Shown here piece after piece: positions 29,227 to 32,779 of a DNA stretch of 32,779 nt. The notes under the pieces were generated by a model, which did not search any database, was not told the origin of the DNA, and saw only the letters and a list, made by a program, of their open reading frames with translations. This DNA is from Paludibacteraceae bacterium (lineage in GTDB: Bacteria > Bacteroidota > Bacteroidia > Bacteroidales > Paludibacteraceae): NCBI GenBank assembly GCA_905234835.1, contig CAJOIZ010000014.1, positions 47,612 through 80,390 of the forward strand, written 5' to 3'. Both the position numbers and the translations under genes were made by a program. Each line of letters starts with the position of its first letter. The first letter of the stretch is position 1.

Positions 29227-29589
29227 TTAATCTACATAATAAATAGTTCCATAATCAGTAGAGTACATAGACTTATCAGATGAGTTATATTTGAATGTGG
29301 TAAATAGTTTTCCCTTTGATGATTCTTTCCAATAATCAGTATTACCAAAATATATTTCTACTTGATCTCCTACAATTTTATATGTTAAGTCTCTAATGAT
29401 AATCGTATTGCCATTAGACTTGATTGTGTTCTTGACGGTGTAATCAGTTGCGAAATAAAAACTAATATTTCCGTCTTTTGTTGCAAAGTTATGTCCTACA
29501 ACTGGATGTGTGGCACCATTCTCATTACAACTAATCATGGCAAATACAGCCACGAATAATACAAATAAAATTGAAATTAACTTTTTCAT
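29227..29589 (-). CDS. Small hypothetical lipoprotein
   Basis: The 120-residue protein starts with MKKLISILFVLFVAVFAMISC, a lipoprotein signal with Cys 21. The mature part looks all-beta (DGNISFYFATDYTVKN, NTIIIRDLTYKIVGDQVEIYFG, GKLFTTFKYNSSDKSMYSTDYGTIYYVD), like small lipocalin-like or META-like Bacteroidales lipoproteins. I cannot name a family. It is the first gene of the lipoprotein-helicase-lipoprotein run; the helicase ATG is 2 bp after its stop. A large inverted repeat lies 79 bp upstream. Confidence 0.7.
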   Translation of the reverse strand: MKKLISILFVLFVAVFAMISCNENGATHPVVGHNFATKDGNISFYFATDYTVKNTIKSNGNTIIIRDLTYKIVGDQVEIYFGNTDYWKESSKGKLFTTFKYNSSDKSMYSTDYGTIYYVD

Positions 29590-29667
29590 ATAAGTAAAAA
29601 TTTAAGTGTTATTATGCTTTGACTACCACATAGCATACAAAAAGCGTGCGCTTTACGTTCGCTTCAT

Positions 29668-29802
29668 TTGATTCACTGAGGTCTTCGACTACCTTATATC
29701 TTCAAATTTACGCACGGAAAACTCACGCTGATACGTGAGCGTGCATAAACCGCGCTTGAAGATATTTAGATTACTGAAGTTGTCGAAGTTTCAGTGAATC
29801 AA
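29668..29802. repeat. 135-bp interrupted inverted repeat
   Basis: Paired arms in order from the outside: TTGATTCACTGA (29668-29679) with TCAGTGAATCAA (29791-29802); CTTCGAC (29683-29689) with GTCGAAG (29782-29788); ATATCTTCAA (29696-29705) with TTGAAGATAT (29756-29765); GCAC (29712-29715) with GTGC (29741-29744); CTCACG (29722-29727) with CGTGAG (29734-29739), leaving a 6-nt loop. It may be a non-coding mobile element (MITE-like) or a large RNA hairpin between the PIN gene and the lipoprotein operon. No clear target-site duplication was seen. Confidence 0.85.
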
Positions 29803-29910
29803 GTTGGGCTTATTACGCTATTATTTATGTATGTTGTTTGTCTATTGTTTTATGCCATAGGCAGATTTCGGGTTATGATTCTATTTGTTTATTTTGTATG
29901 CTGTTAATAT

Positions 29911-30948
29911 TTATTCCATACCATCCAAGGCGTCTTCTACATCATAATCCTCCACTACCATATAGGGCTGTTGCTCATCTTTTGCCTTATGATATGAAAG
30001 TAACATTGCAATGGTTTTATGATTACTTGCTTTGTAATGCTCTATTTCTTCATTATACCAGATATGATCTTCTTTGTCATAAGTTGCATATGTATAATCC
30101 ATATACTCTATCTCTACTTCAAAAGAAATATCAACAGGGACTTCTAATGTGTAATAATCTGCTGTTTGACTTACAATGCTATAGTCATTAATCTTTACAT
30201 TAACATCTATATATTTAATATCAATGTCGTTAAGATCTGTTGATTGTATGAGATGAACATAAATAGCTTCATCCATTAAAAGTTCAGAAATATCCTCTTT
30301 GATAATTTCTATATAGCCGTTTTCCTCATCTTTTAGAATTTGTGTTATGCTGTCTAATGTTGATTTTTCTGCGCTCTTTTCTGTTATATATTGCTTATAG
30401 TCTTTATATTCTAAATACGGACTCTTATAATTCTTCAAATCATTATCTTCAGAGAGTATGATAATCTTTCCTAATTTGTACTTTTTGCAATACGCTTCTA
30501 ATAAACCAAGAGCAAAGGCGTCTGGAAATTCATCTTTTTTGCCTGTACTAAAAGGTGCCTCCTGTTTGAAATATTTAGCAAAAATAGGTTCAATATTCGT
30601 TAATTCACCATATGATATTACAAATGTTGATGTTCTCCTAATAAATTTGCTAAAAATATCGTTACAATATTTACAAATATCTAATTTAGGATCAATATTT
30701 AAAGATAATTCGACTCCTTTTTTCTGTAATTCATTATTATCACGTATCAGCGAAGAATAAATTGATTTTATATCGTTTATAAAATGTTTTTGTACTTCAT
30801 TTATTGTTATGTCTGTTGAAATAAAATCCAATAAACCTGCTTCATGTAACTGAACTAGAGTATTCAAGCGATTATCTTTTTTAAAATAATGCTCCCTAAT
30901 AAATATACATGCATCTACAAATACAATATCCTTTTTCAGTCCATCCAT
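29911..30948 (-). CDS. PIN-domain protein (DUF4935-like)
   Basis: The N-terminal 175 residues look like a PIN nuclease: VFVDACIFI (Asp 12), TINEVQKHF (Glu 51), KKDEFPDAFALGLLEAY (Glu 140/Asp 143) and KIIILSEDNDL (Asp 168, Asp 170). The order matches large PIN proteins of the DUF4935 type. The C-terminal 170 residues are acidic and beta-rich, with no known domain. It probably cuts RNA using Mg or Mn; a role as toxin or defence effector is possible but there is no obvious antitoxin beside it. It is the most AT-rich gene in the window. The YhcG-type nuclease gene is 87 bp upstream on the same strand. Confidence 0.78.
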   Translation of the reverse strand: MDGLKKDIVFVDACIFIREHYFKKDNRLNTLVQLHEAGLLDFISTDITINEVQKHFINDIKSIYSSLIRDNNELQKKGVELSLNIDPKLDICKYCNDIFSKFIRRTSTFVISYGELTNIEPIFAKYFKQEAPFSTGKKDEFPDAFALGLLEAYCKKYKLGKIIILSEDNDLKNYKSPYLEYKDYKQYITEKSAEKSTLDSITQILKDEENGYIEIIKEDISELLMDEAIYVHLIQSTDLNDIDIKYIDVNVKINDYSIVSQTADYYTLEVPVDISFEVEIEYMDYTYATYDKEDHIWYNEEIEHYKASNHKTIAMLLSYHKAKDEQQPYMVVEDYDVEDALDGME

Positions 30949-31035
30949 TTGTTCTTCTGAATATTTGTTATCTTACCATCAGTTAGCGTTGTATGCGGCT
31001 CCCATATTTAGCGTCTCGAAAAAAGGAAGGCTATT

Positions 31036-32079
31036 TTAGTTCTCTTGTTGTAAGCGATATATTTCCTTTTGCCGTTCTATCTCACGGCGTAACTCCTCCG
31101 GGGTCGGCAAGAACAATTTGTATTTTGTTGCAAAGAGTTGTTCATTGCCCTTCAAAACCGAATATCGGGCAATATCTTCATCCGTTTCACTACAAAGTAA
31201 AATACCAATTGTGGGGTTGTCGGTTTCTGTACGCTTCAATTCGTCAAACATTCGCACATACATATCCATCTGCCCGACATCCTGGTGGGTCACCTTCCCG
31301 ATTTTGAGATCTATAAGCACATAGCACTTGAGGATGACATTATAAAACACGAGGTCAATATAATAATCTTGAGATGCCGTACGTACCAATTGTTGTCTAC
31401 CCATAAAGGCGAAACCCTTGCCGAGTTCCATTAAGAAATCCTGCAAATGGGAGATTATGGCATTTTCAAGGTCTGTCTCAGAATACTTTTGGTCACGTTT
31501 GAAACCCAAGAATTCAGCCATAACAGGATTCTTAATCAGTTCTGCCTGTTTGATATGTGTTACCACCGCGTCACTCTCTTGTAGTTGCGGAACAGAAAGA
31601 TGCCGTTCAAAATATTGCGTACTGATATTCCTATCCAAGGTGCGCACGCTCCACATTTGTGCGGAAGCCTCGCCCAGATACCAACGGATAGCCGTGTCGT
31701 CACCAACACGCAAGGTACGATATATATGTGTCCAAGTCAGATTTGGAAACCGCGATTTCCAAATGTCAAAATCAGGGAAAAGCGCATAGAACTGCCGGAA
31801 GGAACGAAGGTAACGCGGAGAGTAACTCTCACCGTACTCATCTGCCAATTTTTCAGCGAGAAAATCAATTATTTGTGCGCCATATTCAGCACGTTTTGAG
31901 CCTTGCTGTTCTTCTTCTACAATACGTTCTCCGATATGCCAGTAGGTCTCTATCATCGACGCGTTAACAGACATATATGCCTGTTGTTTGCCTTGCTCGA
32001 TAATAGCACGGATATCATCCACAAAAGTCGAACTGACAGCCGTAGCAGAAATGCGAATATGTGGTTTGATATTACTCAT
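31036..32079 (-). CDS. YhcG-type PDDEXK nuclease family protein (DUF1016)
   Basis: I chose the ATG at 32079 (MSNIKPHIR), 29 bp after the -7 box; an ATG six codons earlier, at 32097, is possible. The protein of 347 residues has the N-terminal DUF1016 helical domain (ASMIETYWHIGERIVEEEQQG, YSPRYLRSFRQFYALFP, LTWTHIYRTLRV) and the YhcG nuclease core (DYYIDLVFYN, YVLIDLKIGKV, VGQMDMYVRMFDE). The D-x(n)-D/E-x-K pattern is kept (IDLK). Such proteins are linked to restriction-like or mobile loci, with roles little studied. It has its own typical promoter. Confidence 0.9.
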   Translation of the reverse strand: MSNIKPHIRISATAVSSTFVDDIRAIIEQGKQQAYMSVNASMIETYWHIGERIVEEEQQGSKRAEYGAQIIDFLAEKLADEYGESYSPRYLRSFRQFYALFPDFDIWKSRFPNLTWTHIYRTLRVGDDTAIRWYLGEASAQMWSVRTLDRNISTQYFERHLSVPQLQESDAVVTHIKQAELIKNPVMAEFLGFKRDQKYSETDLENAIISHLQDFLMELGKGFAFMGRQQLVRTASQDYYIDLVFYNVILKCYVLIDLKIGKVTHQDVGQMDMYVRMFDELKRTETDNPTIGILLCSETDEDIARYSVLKGNEQLFATKYKLFLPTPEELRREIERQKEIYRLQQEN

Positions 32080-32107
32080 ATTTGCTAATCTTTGCAACTT
32101 TTGGCTG

Positions 32108-32139
32108 CAAAGGTACTGCTTTTTTTTGAGATATGCAAA
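32108..32139 (-). promoter_or_regulatory. Promoter of the YhcG-type nuclease gene
   Basis: On the - strand TTTG (32139-32136), exactly 20 bp (CATATCTCAAAAAAAAGCAG), TACCTTTG (32115-32108). The first 8 bp of the spacer (CATATCTC) are identical to those at 18757 and 23263. Confidence 0.82.
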
Positions 32140-32272
32140 TAATTTCTGTGATTTTAATGTTTTTTATGCTTTTTTACACAAAAAGCAAGTTATAAGACAT
32201 CTTACATGTCTTGCACACCACTTGTTCCGTACAAAATTACATGTTTCCGCACACACAACATATCCACATCCT

Positions 32273-32378
32273 CCACATATAAACCTCCCTAACCCACATA
32301 TAAACTTTTCCTCCTCAAATCGCCTATATATCAGCAACCTACACTAAGCAAATATAAATCGCAGAATTTGGATATAAA
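32273..32378. repeat. Phased direct repeats upstream of the last outer-membrane gene
   Basis: CCACATATAAAC occurs at 32273 and again 21 bp later at 32294. ATATAAAT follows at 32352 and 32372, 20 bp apart and overlapping the promoter spacer. Steps of two helical turns suggest a regulator binding one face of the DNA. The rest of this 365-bp gap (32098-32462) holds only the two promoters. Confidence 0.55.
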
Positions 32379-32399
32379 TGGGTTTTTGTAGTAACTTTG
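32367..32399 (+). promoter_or_regulatory. Promoter of the last outer-membrane protein gene
   Basis: TTTG (32367-32370), 21 bp, then TAACTTTG (32392-32399), preceded by GTAG as in the promoter at 23015. The leader to the ATG is 63 nt. Confidence 0.78.
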
Positions 32400-32462
32400 C
32401 ATCGGATTTCGAAAGGAAATGAATGACCCGAAATAACAATCAACAACTAAAAAATTTACATT

Positions 32463-32779
32463 ATGAAAACGAAATTTTTCGTATTGGCAGCGGCGATGGT
32501 TTGCGCCGTGTCAATGAACGCGCAAACAGGCGCCCAAACGAACAGCAACGACACTTTACGGATGGACACATCCATGTTCAAATTAGCCGAAGTGACGGTG
32601 GAGGCACAGAGCGTAATCCAGAAGGCGGACAAACAAGTCCTTCTTCCCAATCGAGAGCAACGCAAGGCTTCGCACGACGGCATGTCCTTGCTGCAGAACT
32701 TGCAGATTCCGCGTATCGTGGTGAACCCTGCGGACAACACCGTCAAGACCCTCGCCAACCAAGACGTGCAGTTGCGTAT
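32463..32779 (+). CDS. TonB-dependent receptor-like outer-membrane protein, N-terminal part
   Basis: The frame starts at ATG 32463 and runs off the right edge, giving 105 complete residues. A Sec signal (MKTKFFVLAAAMVCAVSMNA, cut before QTG) is followed by a short linker. The start of a plug-like domain follows: FKLAEVTVEAQS, ADKQVLLPNREQRKAS, GMSLLQNLQIPRIVVNP. Unlike the OMP at 6087 there is no CarboxypepD_reg domain between signal and plug. The barrel, and so the substrate class, lies outside the window. It is expressed from a canonical promoter with phased repeats upstream. Confidence 0.75.
   Translation, partial: MKTKFFVLAAAMVCAVSMNAQTGAQTNSNDTLRMDTSMFKLAEVTVEAQSVIQKADKQVLLPNREQRKASHDGMSLLQNLQIPRIVVNPADNTVKTLANQDVQLR

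Overview
The window reads as a chromosomal segment of a Bacteroidota bacterium, most likely order Bacteroidales. The evidence is the repeated phylum-type promoter (TTTG, about 20 nt, TANNTTTG), A-rich leaders without clear Shine-Dalgarno sites, many lipoproteins with a short lipobox, CarboxypepD_reg/plug/beta-barrel outer-membrane proteins, and TPR-membrane-HTH regulators. I cannot name the genus. No rRNA, tRNA, CRISPR array, integrase or transposase was seen.

Layout. 1-3.3 kb: the end of a bile-acid:sodium-symporter-type transporter, then a tight + strand run of flavodoxin lipoprotein, DUF6512-like membrane protein, a decayed ICMT-like methyltransferase, a lipoprotein and an MmcQ/YjbR protein. 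3.3-8.6 kb: an AraC-type regulator, then two transcription units (membrane protein + CAT-like acetyltransferase + DUF3795 fusion; and a large outer-membrane protein) that start from almost identical 49-bp promoter regions, suggesting a small regulon. 8.6-13.1 kb: YbaK deacylase, UmuD-UmuC (SOS translesion polymerase), an OhrR-like MarR regulator, a ferritin-like protein, a 57-residue winged-helix protein and a nitroreductase. 13.4-18.4 kb: alpha/beta hydrolase, DcuB-type C4-dicarboxylate transporter, cytidylate-kinase-like protein, metallo-beta-lactamase-fold hydrolase, A1S_2505-like protein and a VanX-like D-Ala-D-Ala dipeptidase lipoprotein.

18.7-23.2 kb is a phosphate module. PhoR-like kinase and PhoB-like regulator genes run on the - strand, divergent from a 39-residue membrane protein and a Na/Pi cotransporter. 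The shared intergenic region carries Pho-box-like direct repeats facing both ways. A truncated ECF sigma gene abuts the kinase gene, and an unassigned structured RNA of about 160 nt follows the transporter. 23.3-25.9 kb holds a TPR/HTH membrane regulator split into two frames, then about 835 bp without a convincing gene in which a 14-nt motif recurs four times at exactly 106-nt steps. 25.9-30.9 kb is visibly AT-richer and may be acquired: a lipoprotein-UvrD helicase-lipoprotein operon, a 135-bp interrupted inverted repeat and a PIN-domain protein. A YhcG-type PDDEXK nuclease follows. The window ends in the start of another TonB-receptor-like outer-membrane protein.

The whole segment is marked by short-period repeats (7, 11, 14/16 nt) in gene leaders and inside reading frames, and by several broken genes (ICMT-like, ECF sigma, possibly NptA and the TPR/HTH regulator). 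All functions below are inferred from sequence reading alone; no database search was run.
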